Of a stretch of 64,000 nucleotides of DNA, positions 41,445 to 50,556 are shown piece after piece. Numbering within the stretch: position 1 is the stretch's first letter; each line of letters opens with the position of its first letter. This stretch comes from JAFGBI01 sp964454025 (GTDB lineage Bacteria; Myxococcota_A; Polyangia; Polyangiales; Polyangiaceae): positions 1 through 64,000 of the forward strand of contig CAYVRP010000016.1 in assembly GCA_964454025.1 (NCBI GenBank), given 5' to 3'. The notes beneath the pieces were generated by a model. It did no database searches. It saw nothing but the letters and a program-made list of their open reading frames with translations, and was not told where the DNA came from. The translations under genes and the position numbers were made by a program.

Positions 41445-44400
41445 CCTGGCCCCCTCGCTGCTCCGGCGCCCGCTCGCCGTGACCCTGGCGCTGCTCGCCG
41501 TGAGCGGCGGGCTCGCCTTCGCCCTGCACCGCGGCCGCGGCGCCCCGCCCGCTCTCGCCACCACCGTCGCCGATCTGGAGGTCGTGCACCCGCGGGTCAC
41601 CGTCGCCGACGCCGAGGTGCGCGGGGCGCGGCGCCTGGTCGAGGGCGACCCGATCCAGACCAGCGACGAGGGGCTCGCGCGCGTGCGCAGCGACGACGGC
41701 ACGGTGATCCTGCTCGACCGCCGCACGCAGGCGTCCCTCCGCCCTGGCGGGACCCGGCTCGAGGCGGGACGGGTCTTCGTTCAGGGCGTGGTCGGGTCGC
41801 GGCACGAGATCGCGCTCGGGGACGTGGTGGCGCTGGTGGAGGGCGCCGACGGGGGCCTGCAGCGCCAGGGCGGCGACGGCCGGATCTACTGCGCGCGCGA
41901 GGAGATCGTGGTGCGAGACGCGGCAGGCGAGCACCGCGTCCGCTCCGGTGAGTCCGCCGTCCTGACCGGCGGCAAGGTCACCGTCGAGCCCGAGAAGGTC
42001 TTCGACGACTGGACCTCGGGCATGGCGGCGCCCTGGGCCGCGCGCGGGGAGCCGCGGCGGGCGCTCGGCGAGCTGTGGGGGGTCGGTGACGCCGCGGAGC
42101 CCGGGAGCGCGGGCTCGCCGCTCGCCATCCGAGCCCACGACGTCGCCGCGACCGTGCTGGGCGAGGTGGCGCGGACGACGGTGAAGACGACCTTCTTCAA
42201 CGGCGGCAGCGCGCCGGTGGCGGGTGACTTCCGGCTGGCCCTGCCGGCGGGGGCGCTGGTGTCGCGGTTCGCCTACGGGCTCGGCGGCGAGGACCTCCGG
42301 GAGACGGCCATCGCCGTCGGGCGCGTGCCCTCCGCGGACCGCTTCCCGTCGACGGCCGCGCTGGAGTGGGCCGGCGACGGCTGGGTGCGCGGTCGCCTGC
42401 CAGCGATCCGCTCGGGCGGCACCGCCACCGTGGTCGTCGAGTACACCGAGTGGCTCCACCCCGAGCGGCGCGGGACCGCCGAGGTGGTCGAGTACCGCTA
42501 CCCGCTCTCCGGGGTGGGCGAGCCGCCGCTCGTCGGCGAATTCTCGGCGCGGGTCGAGGCCAGCGGCGCGGGCGCGCTCGCCGTGGCGGCCGGGGTCGGC
42601 GCGCGCGTCCAGGGCCGCTCCGTGGTGGTGCGGCGCTCCGATTTCCGGCCCGCGGCCGACCTCGTCGTGGAGCTGGCGCTGCCGCGCTGGGAGGAGCCGG
42701 CGCGCCTGTACGTGGCTCCCGCGGCGGGCGACCCGGCCGGGGACACGCTCCTCATCCGGACCGAGCTCCCGCCCGCGCCGGCGGACCAGGGCGTGACGCT
42801 CGCGGTCGTCGTCGACGCGTCGGCGCGCGTCGACGCGGCGCTGCTCGACACGGCGCGGGCGGTGGTGGCGGCCATCCTCGGGGGGCTCGGGGCGCGCGAT
42901 CGCGCGGTCGTGCTCGCCGCCGACCAATCCGCGCGCGCGCTCGGGCCGGCCGGCGTCGGGCCCGTCGACGCCGCGCGCCGGGAGGCCACCCTGGCCGCGC
43001 TCGATCGCCTCACGCCCGGGGGCGCGACCGATCTCGGCCGGGCGCTGGAGGCGGGCGCCGACGCGCTCCCCGAGGCCGCGCCCGGGGGAATGGTGGTGTA
43101 CGTCGGTGACGGCTGGCCCACGCTCGGGGATCCGGGGCTCGTGGACATCGAGGCCCGCCTCGCGCGGCGCCCGAGCGGCGCGCCGCGGCTCGCCGCCGTG
43201 GCGGTGGGGCCGCTCGCGAACCGCCCGCTCCTCGCCGCCCTGACGCGCAGCGCGGGGCCGCTGCTCGAGGTCGCGGACACGAGCGAGGCCGCCGCCGCCG
43301 CCGTGCGGCTGATGGTGGAGGCCCTGCGCCCCACGCACGCGGACGTGGAGGTGGAGCTCGAGCCGTTCGTGGAGCGGATCTACCCGCGCGCCGCACGCGC
43401 CGTGCGCGCCGGAGACACCGTGTCCATCGTCGCGCGCGCGCCGGCGGGCCGCCGCCCCCGGCAGATCACCCTCCGCTGGCGGGGGGCTGACGGGCGCCAC
43501 GAGGCGGTCCGCCCGCTCGTGGAGCTCGCGCCGCCCGTGGCCGACGACCTGCGCCGGCGCTGGGCGAAGGCGCGCTACGACGACGTGATCCTCACCGGCA
43601 AGGGCAAGGAGGCCGCCATCGACGTCGCCACGCGGGCGGGGCTGCTCACCCCCTGGACCGCGCTCGTGGCCGACGGGTCCGGGTATCGGGCGAGCCGCGT
43701 GGAGACGCGGATCCTCGATCTGTCCCCCGTCGTGGACCCGACCTACGCGGCGCCGCTCTCCGGCGCGGGCGCGCTCGACGCCGGCCGCGACGACGCGGCC
43801 GACCCGCTCCGCGACGATCCGCGGCTGCTCGAGGAGGCCGCCGCCGCGGCCGCCCGCCGCACCATCGACGCTGCCCGGGTGGCGCTGCGCGCCTGCCGCG
43901 ACGCGCGAGCGGCGCTGCGCCCCGACCTGGAGGGCGCGCTCCGCGTCGAGCTGGCAATCGACGGGCAGGGGCGCGTGAGGCGCTCCCGGGTGACGCCCCT
44001 GTCGCGCACCATCGACGACGCCGCGCTGACCCGCTGCGTCGAGGCGGTGCTCGTCGGGCTCGACTACCCGGCGTGCGGCGCCACGGGCGAGATCCGGGTC
44101 GAGCACCAGATCGCCTTCCCGGTGGCGATCGTGCCGCAGCCGCGGCGCTGCTCGGAGCTCTCGGCGGTGCCGATGCCGCTCCGGCGCGGGGTGTGGCGGG
44201 AGCGCGTCGGAGGCGACGCCGCGGAGGCCTTCGTGGTGGCCCGGGCGCGCTGCGAGCTGGGGACCTGGACCGACCAGCGCGCCTTCCTCGAGCTCGTGCT
44301 CGCGGCCAAGCCGGACGGGCTCGAGCGGCTGCGGGTGGGCGATCAGCTCGCCCTCGCTGGCGAGGCGGACGCGGCGGAGTTCCTCCGCCGCGAGGCGGTG

Positions 44401-45447
44401 CGCCGCGCCCGGGACCCCGGGGAGCTCCGGGCGATCCGGCAGCACCTGCTCGGCACCGAGGAGTACCCGGTCGGCACCTTCGAGAAGCTCTACGCGGCCG
44501 CGACCAGCGCCGAGGGGCGCCTCGCCGTCGTCCGGCGCTTCCTCGAGGTGGCCCCGCACGACGCGCGGCTCCGGCGCCGGCTGCTCGCGCTGCTCGTCGC
44601 GGCCTCCGACGGGTCGGGGCTGCTGGCCGAGGTGCGCCGCGTGCGGGACGATCCCTTCGCCGACGCGGCGCTGCTCGCCGCCGCCGCCGAGGCGCTGATC
44701 CGCGCGGGGGACGAGGCGGAGGCGCGGCGGGCCTTCGGCGAGCTCATCGAGCGCGCGCCCGCCGATCCCTGGGCGCGTGCCTTCCTGGCTGATCGGCTCC
44801 GCAACGCCGGCTGGTACGACGACGCGACGTCCGCGGGGGAGTCGCTGGAGCGGCTCGCCCCCGACGAGCCGGCGGCGACGCTGCGCCTCGCGCTCGCTCA
44901 CGAGGGCGCGGGTCGCACCGACATCGCCGCGCGGATGCTGCTCCGCCTGACCCAGACCGGTGGTCGCTCCGGCGACGCCGCCTTCGGCGCGCGCTCGACC
45001 CAGCTCGCCGCGGTCCTGCGCGGGCGCGCCTACGCTGCCGCCCAGGATCCCGAGACGCGGCGGCTGCTCCGGTCCTCGCTCGGGGAGCTCGCGCTCGACG
45101 AGCGGGGGGCGGCGCTGCTCGTCCGGGCTCCCGCCGGGGACGTCCCCGTAGGGGTGCAGCTGGTCCCCCCGCCGGGGAGCGAGCGCGCAGCGCGCACCGC
45201 GACCACCCTCGCCCCGGGGCTCGGGATCCACACGCTGGTCTTCGATCCGGCGGCGGACCGTGGCGCCCAGGTCGTCCTCGTGCGCCGCCCGGGCGCCGAG
45301 CCGGAGCCGCCGACCCCGGTGCGGGTGCAGGCGCTCCTGCCCGCCCCGCAGGGGCAGCCGCCACGGGTGATCACGGCGGATGCGGAGCTTCCCGTCGATG
45401 GTCGGGAGGTGCGGCTCCGCTGGGACGGCGCCGCCCTCGTGCGGTGA
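41437..45447 (+). CDS. second giant VIT/vWA protein, paralogue of the previous
   Basis: A 1336-residue paralogue. GTG start at 41437, preceded by CAGGAGG and inside the end of the previous gene. N-terminal signal anchor (residues 10-30, VTLALLAVSGGLAFALH) without a lipobox Cys. Then FecR-like domain (about 45-190, DDGTVILLDRRTQASLRPGG), VIT-type domain (about 225-355, WLHPERRGTAEVVEYRYPLS), vWA domain (about 450-620, VTLAVVVDASARVDAALLD with the metal site reduced to DASAR), a diverged AgmX-like region (about 805-905, VRRSRVTPLSRTIDDAALTR) and TPR-like repeats (about 955-1180, RRAFGELIERAPADPWARAF). Both proteins share domain order and are co-translated, so a hetero-complex is likely. The opposite strand is open for 1390 codons but that is a compositional shadow. 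Confidence 0.95.
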   Translation: MASLAPSLLRRPLAVTLALLAVSGGLAFALHRGRGAPPALATTVADLEVVHPRVTVADAEVRGARRLVEGDPIQTSDEGLARVRSDDGTVILLDRRTQASLRPGGTRLEAGRVFVQGVVGSRHEIALGDVVALVEGADGGLQRQGGDGRIYCAREEIVVRDAAGEHRVRSGESAVLTGGKVTVEPEKVFDDWTSGMAAPWAARGEPRRALGELWGVGDAAEPGSAGSPLAIRAHDVAATVLGEVARTTVKTTFFNGGSAPVAGDFRLALPAGALVSRFAYGLGGEDLRETAIAVGRVPSADRFPSTAALEWAGDGWVRGRLPAIRSGGTATVVVEYTEWLHPERRGTAEVVEYRYPLSGVGEPPLVGEFSARVEASGAGALAVAAGVGARVQGRSVVVRRSDFRPAADLVVELALPRWEEPARLYVAPAAGDPAGDTLLIRTELPPAPADQGVTLAVVVDASARVDAALLDTARAVVAAILGGLGARDRAVVLAADQSARALGPAGVGPVDAARREATLAALDRLTPGGATDLGRALEAGADALPEAAPGGMVVYVGDGWPTLGDPGLVDIEARLARRPSGAPRLAAVAVGPLANRPLLAALTRSAGPLLEVADTSEAAAAAVRLMVEALRPTHADVEVELEPFVERIYPRAARAVRAGDTVSIVARAPAGRRPRQITLRWRGADGRHEAVRPLVELAPPVADDLRRRWAKARYDDVILTGKGKEAAIDVATRAGLLTPWTALVADGSGYRASRVETRILDLSPVVDPTYAAPLSGAGALDAGRDDAADPLRDDPRLLEEAAAAAARRTIDAARVALRACRDARAALRPDLEGALRVELAIDGQGRVRRSRVTPLSRTIDDAALTRCVEAVLVGLDYPACGATGEIRVEHQIAFPVAIVPQPRRCSELSAVPMPLRRGVWRERVGGDAAEAFVVARARCELGTWTDQRAFLELVLAAKPDGLERLRVGDQLALAGEADAAEFLRREAVRRARDPGELRAIRQHLLGTEEYPVGTFEKLYAAATSAEGRLAVVRRFLEVAPHDARLRRRLLALLVAASDGSGLLAEVRRVRDDPFADAALLAAAAEALIRAGDEAEARRAFGELIERAPADPWARAFLADRLRNAGWYDDATSAGESLERLAPDEPAATLRLALAHEGAGRTDIAARMLLRLTQTGGRSGDAAFGARSTQLAAVLRGRAYAAAQDPETRRLLRSSLGELALDERGAALLVRAPAGDVPVGVQLVPPPGSERAARTATTLAPGLGIHTLVFDPAADRGAQVVLVRRPGAEPEPPTPVRVQALLPAPQGQPPRVITADAELPVDGREVRLRWDGAALVR

Positions 45448-45557
45448 GCCGGGACACCGCCGGCGCGCGCGGCGCCCCGAGATTCGACGCAACGCGACCC
45501 GACGGCGGACGACGAGGCAGGTGGTCGGCGCCTCCTCCGCGCTGGCCGAGCCGAGCC

Positions 45558-45914
45558 GTGTCGTGGTCCCCTGTCGCCCCCGCCCGCCCCCGATCGAACA
45601 CCATCTGGCGCGCGAGTCGCCACCGCTGCGCGCTCCTCCCGCTCTGGGTCGGCCTCGCCGCGGCGTGTGGGGCTGACGCCGAGCCCGAGCCCGAGCCCGA
45701 GCCCCTGGAAGCCCGCTTCTGCCGCCAGCTCGAGGCCTGCCACTACCTGGTCAGCGGGGGCTCCGGCGCCTGCGAGGAAGACACGCGGCGCTGCGTCGCT
45801 TCGCTCTCCGGCCACGATCGGCGCGAATGGGCCAGTCGAACGGAGCGCTGCCTGAACGTCACCGCCTGCGCCGGCTTCGCCGAGTGCTACCTCGGCTCTC
45901 ACCCCGCCTGCTGA
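45558..45914 (+). CDS. small Cys-rich lipoprotein downstream of VIT-vWA pair
   Basis: A roughly 118-residue secreted protein. Hydrophobic segment LLPLWVGLAAAC ends in a lipobox-type Cys, followed by an EPEPEPEPEP repeat and a domain with eight Cys in pattern CRQLEACHY...CEEDTRRCV...CLNVTACAGFAECYLG...C. The start is uncertain. The frame opens at a GTG (45444) that overlaps the TGA of the VIT-vWA gene as GTGA, which would couple it, but the first 38 residues from there are Arg/Pro-rich and unlike a signal peptide, so I use the GTG at 45558. If the GTGA start is right, the protein has 156 residues. Likely third member of the operon. Confidence 0.65.
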   Translation: MSWSPVAPARPRSNTIWRASRHRCALLPLWVGLAAACGADAEPEPEPEPLEARFCRQLEACHYLVSGGSGACEEDTRRCVASLSGHDRREWASRTERCLNVTACAGFAECYLGSHPAC

Positions 45915-46244
45915 GCGGCTCGTCGCTCCAGGAGCGAGCGAGGGTCGCGAGCCGCGGCACCGGTTCGCGCTCGACCAGGGGTTCCGGAGCGCGTCCTCCG
46001 GCCATGATGGCGACGACGGCGATGGACTCGCCGGCGAGCGCTGCACCCTCGCCGCTCGCTCGCGAGCGGTGTCCGCGACCGCCGTCGGCCGCGGTCGCGA
46101 GGCTGACGGCCAACGCAGGCGATGGCTCACCCCCGGGGTGGATTCCGCGCACGGCCTCTGCTGGCAGTGCCGGTGGAAACGCCGGTCCCGGCTCGGCCCA
46201 GGAAACCTTGCGGGGGAGGGGCGGCGCCGCCACGATGCCGCGTC
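45915..46244. other. intergenic stretch with no gene
   Basis: Mixed open frames on both strands, Arg/Ser-rich on one side and Ala/Pro-rich on the other. Nothing natural-looking. The beta-propeller lipoprotein starts at its right end. Confidence 0.5.
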
Positions 46245-47390
46245 ATGACGCTCGCGAGATCGCTCTCTCCGGTCTGCCTCGCCGCCGCCCTGGTCGCCGC
46301 CTGCGGGGGCGGCACGGTCGACGCGACGCCGCCCGGGGGCGACGCCGCGGGCGGCGCGGGCGCGGGTGGGACCGGACCTGGCGCGGGCGGCGCCACCCTC
46401 GACGACCTCACCGTGCCGCCGGCGGCGAGCTGCCCGGCAACCGTGACGCCCTGCGCGCCGACCTTGCTCGACGAGGGGGTGCCCGGCCCCGGCTCCTTCC
46501 GTGTGCAGGACGGCTACCTCTACTGGCGCAACATCCCCGCGACCGGCATCGGCACCGACCGCGATCCGAACTCCGTCCTGCGCCTCCGCCTCCCCGACGG
46601 GGAGCCGGAGGTGATCGCCGACGTCGACCCGGGGCGGGTCACGACCATCGTGCTCGACGCGACCCACGTCTACTTCGGCGACTCCGAGCGGGGCGTGGGC
46701 CGCGTCGCCCTCGCCGGCGGGCCCGCGGAGATCGTCGCGGCCGTCCCCGCCGACATGGTGCAGGTCGACGCCCCGCACGTCTACTTCAGCGAGGCGGCGG
46801 CGACCGGGGTGGCGATCAATCGGATCCCCAAGGCGGGCGGCGAGGTCGAGGCGATCGCGACCGCGGCGCGCCGGGTGCTGTTCGCGCTCGACGAAACCCA
46901 CGTCTACTGGATCCTCCCCGCGGACGGCACCAACGTCCTCATGCGCGGGCCCAAGGCGGGCGGCGAGGCCGAGGTCCTCTCCAACGTGGTCCCCGACAAG
47001 CCGGAGCGGATCGCCATCTTCGACGACTTCGTCTACGTCGTCGTCAACGTGCCGTTGCCGACGACGGGGCCGCGGGGCCTGCTGGAGCGGTACCCGGTCG
47101 CCGGCGGGCCGCTGGGCGAGCTCGTCGCGGCCGACGTCCCCATCGGCTCGTTCGCCATCGACGCCACGAGCTTCTACTTCGGCACCTGCCCCGGCGTGGC
47201 CGGCGAGGCGACGGTCCAGAAGCTGTCGCACGACGGCACCACGTCGGTCGCGATCGCAGCCGGTGGCGTCTGCTACGCCGGCGTCACCGTGGACGCTGCC
47301 CGAGCCTACTTCGCCGACTGGGGCATGGCAGAGTACACCGCGAACGGCAACGGTCAGGTGCTCGCCGCCGACAAGTGCGGGTGCCCGTAG
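46245..47390 (+). CDS. beta-propeller lipoprotein
   Basis: A 381-residue lipoprotein. Lipobox LVAAC ends at Cys20, then a Gly/Ala stalk to about residue 55. The rest has six repeats marked by H/F-V-Y-F/W motifs: ATHVYFGD, APHVYFSEA, ETHVYWILP, DDFVYVVV, ATSFYFGT and ARAYFADW, about 35-45 residues apart, each followed by a loop with IPKAGGE, GPKAGGE or YPVAGGP. This is the signature of a six-bladed NHL/YncE-like propeller. Function is not given by the sequence; such proteins often bind glycans or partner proteins. ATG 46245 is chosen because it gives a proper signal; the frame is open 123 bases upstream. Confidence 0.88.
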   Translation: MTLARSLSPVCLAAALVAACGGGTVDATPPGGDAAGGAGAGGTGPGAGGATLDDLTVPPAASCPATVTPCAPTLLDEGVPGPGSFRVQDGYLYWRNIPATGIGTDRDPNSVLRLRLPDGEPEVIADVDPGRVTTIVLDATHVYFGDSERGVGRVALAGGPAEIVAAVPADMVQVDAPHVYFSEAAATGVAINRIPKAGGEVEAIATAARRVLFALDETHVYWILPADGTNVLMRGPKAGGEAEVLSNVVPDKPERIAIFDDFVYVVVNVPLPTTGPRGLLERYPVAGGPLGELVAADVPIGSFAIDATSFYFGTCPGVAGEATVQKLSHDGTTSVAIAAGGVCYAGVTVDAARAYFADWGMAEYTANGNGQVLAADKCGCP

Positions 47391-47628
47391 GCCGGGTCGC
47401 GCCCGGTCCTGCACGGCCAGCGCCGCGGCGCCGCCCTGCCCCGTGAAGCCCGCCGGCGGCCTCCCCGGGGGCGGCGCTCCGCCGTCGAGCCCGCGTCACC
47501 GGCCCGAGCCGACGGGCGCGGTTTCGCGCGGTAGTCGCCGGCGCGGCGGGCGCCGCGCTCGCTGCGCGCCGCCGCGTCCAGGCTGGACCCCCGCCCGCGA
47601 CCCCGTATCATGAACCTGGAACCCCAGG

Positions 47629-49686
47629 ATGGTCACGAGCACCAGCCTGTCGCCTGGTCACAGCGGGTCGCGGGTGCGCCCCGTGGTGCGGCCGGTGCTG
47701 GAGGCGCTGCTGGTGGGCACGCTCTGCGTCTCCGCCGTCGGCGGCGTCACCCACGCGCGGGTCACCCTGCTGATGGCGCTGGTCGCCGTCGTGAGCCTCA
47801 CCGTCGCGCTCCACCTCCTCCGGTCCGGGCGCGCGGGGGCCGCGTCGATCATCGCCCTCGCGGCCCCGATCGCCTGCTCCGCCTTCGCCATGTGGGTCGG
47901 CGACGGGATCCGGGACGTCGCCGTCATGGTCATGCCCCCCGTGCTCCTGCTCGGCTGCCTGCTCCTCGAGCGGCCGCTGTCGACGCTCCTCACCGCGGCG
48001 TCCGTGGGCATCGTCGTGGTGATCGGGGGGGCGCAGGCTGCGGGATGGCTGCCGAAGGAGCCCCTCCCGCGCACGGATCTGATCGACTACCTGCTGGTCC
48101 CGCTGATGCTGGCGGCGCTCGGGGTGGTCGCCGAGCTCATCGCGACCGAGCTGGTGCGCAGCGAGGGCAGCTACCGGGAGATCTTCAACGCCACCCAGGA
48201 GGGGATCTGCATCCACGACGCCGGCGACGGGACCCTCGTGGACGTCAACGACCGCATGCTCGTCCTGTACGGCTGCTCGCGCGAGGCGCTGGCCCCGCTC
48301 GGCTTCGGCGGCCTGACGGCCCCGTCGGCGGCGCACGATCCGGCGCGCGCGCGCGATCTGCTCCACGCGGCCGCGCAGGGCCGGCCCCAGTTCTTCGAGT
48401 GGCCGGCGCGGCGGGCGGATGGTCAGGAGTTCTGGGTCGAGGTCACGCTCCGCCGGTCGGCAATCGGCGGCGCCCCGCGGGTGCTGGCCGTGGTGCGGGA
48501 CATCGACGAGCGCAAGCGGTCGGCGGCGCAGGCCCTTCAGTCCGAGAAGCTCCGCTCGCTCGGCCTGCTGGCGGGCGGGGTCGCCCACGACTTCAACAAC
48601 CAGCTCGCGGTGATCGGCGGGCTCGCGCAGCTCGTGGGGCTGCGGGCGCACGAGCCGGCGGTGGTCTCCGCGCACGCCGCGCAGATCCTGGAGGCGACCC
48701 GCTGCGCCGCGGACCTCACCGGGAAGCTCCTCGCCTTCGCGCGCAAGAGCGCGTCCCGCGACGAGGCCGTCGACGTGAACGCGATGGCCGCGGACACGGC
48801 GGAGCTACTCCGACGCAGCCTCACTCGTCGGATCGAGGTCCGCGTGGAGACGAGCGCCGACCCCCTCGTCGTGCGCGGAGATCCGGCCCAGCTCGCCAAC
48901 GCGCTGCTCAACCTGGGCATCAACGCCCGCGACGCGATGCCGCGCGGGGGCGTGCTCACCATCCGGACGGCCGCGGTCGCGCTCGCCGGGCCAGCGGCGG
49001 AGTCGCTGGCGCTCGAGCCCGGGGCGTACGTCGCCGTCACCGTGCTCGACACGGGCGAGGGGATGTCCGAGCGGACCCTCGCCAGCGCGTTCGAGCCCTT
49101 CTTCACCACCAAGCCCGACGGGACCGGGATGGGGCTGGCGCAGGTCTACGGCGCGGCCCGCGCGCACCGGGGCGGCGTCCGCGCGACGAGCCGCCTGCGC
49201 GTCGGCACCGAGGTGACGATCTACCTGCCGCTGGTCGAGGCGCCCTCGACGCCGAGCTCCACGGGAGGGCAGCTGGCCGAGGTGCGCCTCGGCCTGCGCG
49301 TGTTGCTGGCCGAGGACGAGGAGCGCCTCGCCGCGGCGACGCGGCTCCTGCTCCAGCAGGTGGGGTGCGCGGTCGAGGTCTGCGTGGACGGGCAGGAGGC
49401 CGTGGAGGCCTTTCGCCGCGACCCTTCGGCCTACGACGTCGTGCTGCTCGACCTCGCCATGCCGCGCCTCTCCGGCGTGGCGGCGCTCGCCGCCATTCGA
49501 CGCCTCGACCCCGAGGCGCGGGTGGTGATCACCTCCGGCTACGCCACCGGTGCCGCGGTGGAGCAGCTCCTGGCGGAAGGGGCCGCCGCGTTCGTGCCCA
49601 AGCCGGCGACGCTGGCGGCGCTGGTGCGCGCGCTGCGCCGCGCCGTCGCCGGGGAGCGAGACCATGAGCCGAACAGCAGCCGGTGA
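47629..49686 (+). CDS. hybrid sensor histidine kinase with PAS and receiver domains
   Basis: A 685-residue membrane histidine kinase. Residues 20-180 hold about six membrane segments. A PAS domain follows (about 180-300, SYREIFNATQEGICIHDAGD). The dimerisation box AGGVAHDFNNQLAVI carries the phosphorylated His near residue 321, of the type common in hybrid kinases with one receiver. The HATPase part covers about 390-530 (NALLNLGINARDAM as N-box, DTGEGM as G1, GTGMGLAQV as G2). The C-terminal receiver domain (about 555-670, RVLLAEDEERLAAATRL, phosphoacceptor Asp in VVLLDLAMPR) ends with the Lys in FVPKPA. It overlaps the hydrolase gene by 23 bases. Confidence 0.95.
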   Translation: MVTSTSLSPGHSGSRVRPVVRPVLEALLVGTLCVSAVGGVTHARVTLLMALVAVVSLTVALHLLRSGRAGAASIIALAAPIACSAFAMWVGDGIRDVAVMVMPPVLLLGCLLLERPLSTLLTAASVGIVVVIGGAQAAGWLPKEPLPRTDLIDYLLVPLMLAALGVVAELIATELVRSEGSYREIFNATQEGICIHDAGDGTLVDVNDRMLVLYGCSREALAPLGFGGLTAPSAAHDPARARDLLHAAAQGRPQFFEWPARRADGQEFWVEVTLRRSAIGGAPRVLAVVRDIDERKRSAAQALQSEKLRSLGLLAGGVAHDFNNQLAVIGGLAQLVGLRAHEPAVVSAHAAQILEATRCAADLTGKLLAFARKSASRDEAVDVNAMAADTAELLRRSLTRRIEVRVETSADPLVVRGDPAQLANALLNLGINARDAMPRGGVLTIRTAAVALAGPAAESLALEPGAYVAVTVLDTGEGMSERTLASAFEPFFTTKPDGTGMGLAQVYGAARAHRGGVRATSRLRVGTEVTIYLPLVEAPSTPSSTGGQLAEVRLGLRVLLAEDEERLAAATRLLLQQVGCAVEVCVDGQEAVEAFRRDPSAYDVVLLDLAMPRLSGVAALAAIRRLDPEARVVITSGYATGAAVEQLLAEGAAAFVPKPATLAALVRALRRAVAGERDHEPNSSR

Positions 49687-50494
49687 GGTCAGCCTCGGTT
49701 ACCAGGCCTGCGGCCCCACCTCGCGCGGCGGCGCGGGCGAGGCGGGCGCCGCGGCCCCACCGCTCGTGCTCCTGCCGGGGCTCGGCATGCGGCTCGAGCA
49801 CTGGGCGCCCCACCTGCCCTTCCTGGCCGCGCGCCGGCGCGTGATCGCGCTCGACCTGCGCGGCGGCGTGGGGTCCGACGCCCCCCCGGGCCCGTACACG
49901 ATCCGCCAGCTCGCCGCCGACGTCGCCGCGGCGCTCGGCGCGCTCGACCTCGAGCAGGCGGACGTGCTCGGGCTCTCCATGGGTGGGTGCGTCGCTCAGG
50001 AGCTGGCGCTCGCCCACCCGGCGCGAGTGCGGCGGCTGGTGCTCGCTCTCACCGCCCGCAGGCCGAGCGCGCGCGGGCGCGAGCGGCTGCGCGTGAGCCT
50101 GGCGCTGCGCGAGCGGGACGGGCTGCTCGAGGCGTACTACCGCGATCTTTTCCTGTGGATCCTGGACGATGCGACCTACGCCCGCCCGGGCGCGGTGGAG
50201 CGGCTCGTCCGCGCCGCCGTCGCCGCGGCGGCCGACGAGCCGCTCGACGGCATCCGCGGGCAGGTGGCGGCGTGCCTCGACTACGAGGGTTGCTCGCGGC
50301 TCGCCGAGCTGTCGATGCCCACGCTGGTGGTCGGCGCGACCGACGATCTCGTGTACCCGCCCGGCGACACCCGGGCGCTGGCGGCCGCCATCCCCGGCGC
50401 GCGGCACGCGCTGGTAGAGGGGGCGCACCTGCTGAGCGGCGCCGCCGTACGGCGGTTCGACGAGGCGGTGGTGGCGTTCCTGGACGGGCCTTGA
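49664..50494 (+). CDS. alpha/beta hydrolase
   Basis: A 276-residue cytoplasmic alpha/beta hydrolase. Motifs: PPLVLLPGLGMRLEHWAPHL for the first strand and oxyanion loop near 32-52, nucleophile elbow VLGLSMGGCVAQ with Ser near 105, the acid Asp in VVGATDDLVYPPGD near 224-236, and the base His in VEGAHLLSG near 252. The arrangement fits carboxylesterases or haloperoxidase-like hydrolases of the 3-oxoadipate enol-lactonase type. ATG 49664 lies within the end of the hybrid kinase gene, so the two are co-expressed; a role in responding to the kinase's signal is possible. Confidence 0.93.
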   Translation: MSRTAAGEVSLGYQACGPTSRGGAGEAGAAAPPLVLLPGLGMRLEHWAPHLPFLAARRRVIALDLRGGVGSDAPPGPYTIRQLAADVAAALGALDLEQADVLGLSMGGCVAQELALAHPARVRRLVLALTARRPSARGRERLRVSLALRERDGLLEAYYRDLFLWILDDATYARPGAVERLVRAAVAAAADEPLDGIRGQVAACLDYEGCSRLAELSMPTLVVGATDDLVYPPGDTRALAAAIPGARHALVEGAHLLSGAAVRRFDEAVVAFLDGP

Positions 50495-50556
50495 GCGGCG
50501 CCGCGCGGGCGGGCGACGGCTGGCAGGGCCACCCCGGGTAGGGTAGGGCTTCGCGC

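Noticed and set aside
41320..45492. Antisense open frame of 1390 codons opposite the second VIT-vWA gene
   Set aside because: Composition is His/Arg/Gly/Ala shadow of a G+C-rich coding strand; the plus strand has real domains and a ribosome binding site.
45859..46233. Minus-strand 124-codon frame between the small lipoprotein and the propeller lipoprotein
   Set aside because: Low-complexity Ala/Pro/Arg sequence, no start signal and no family resemblance.
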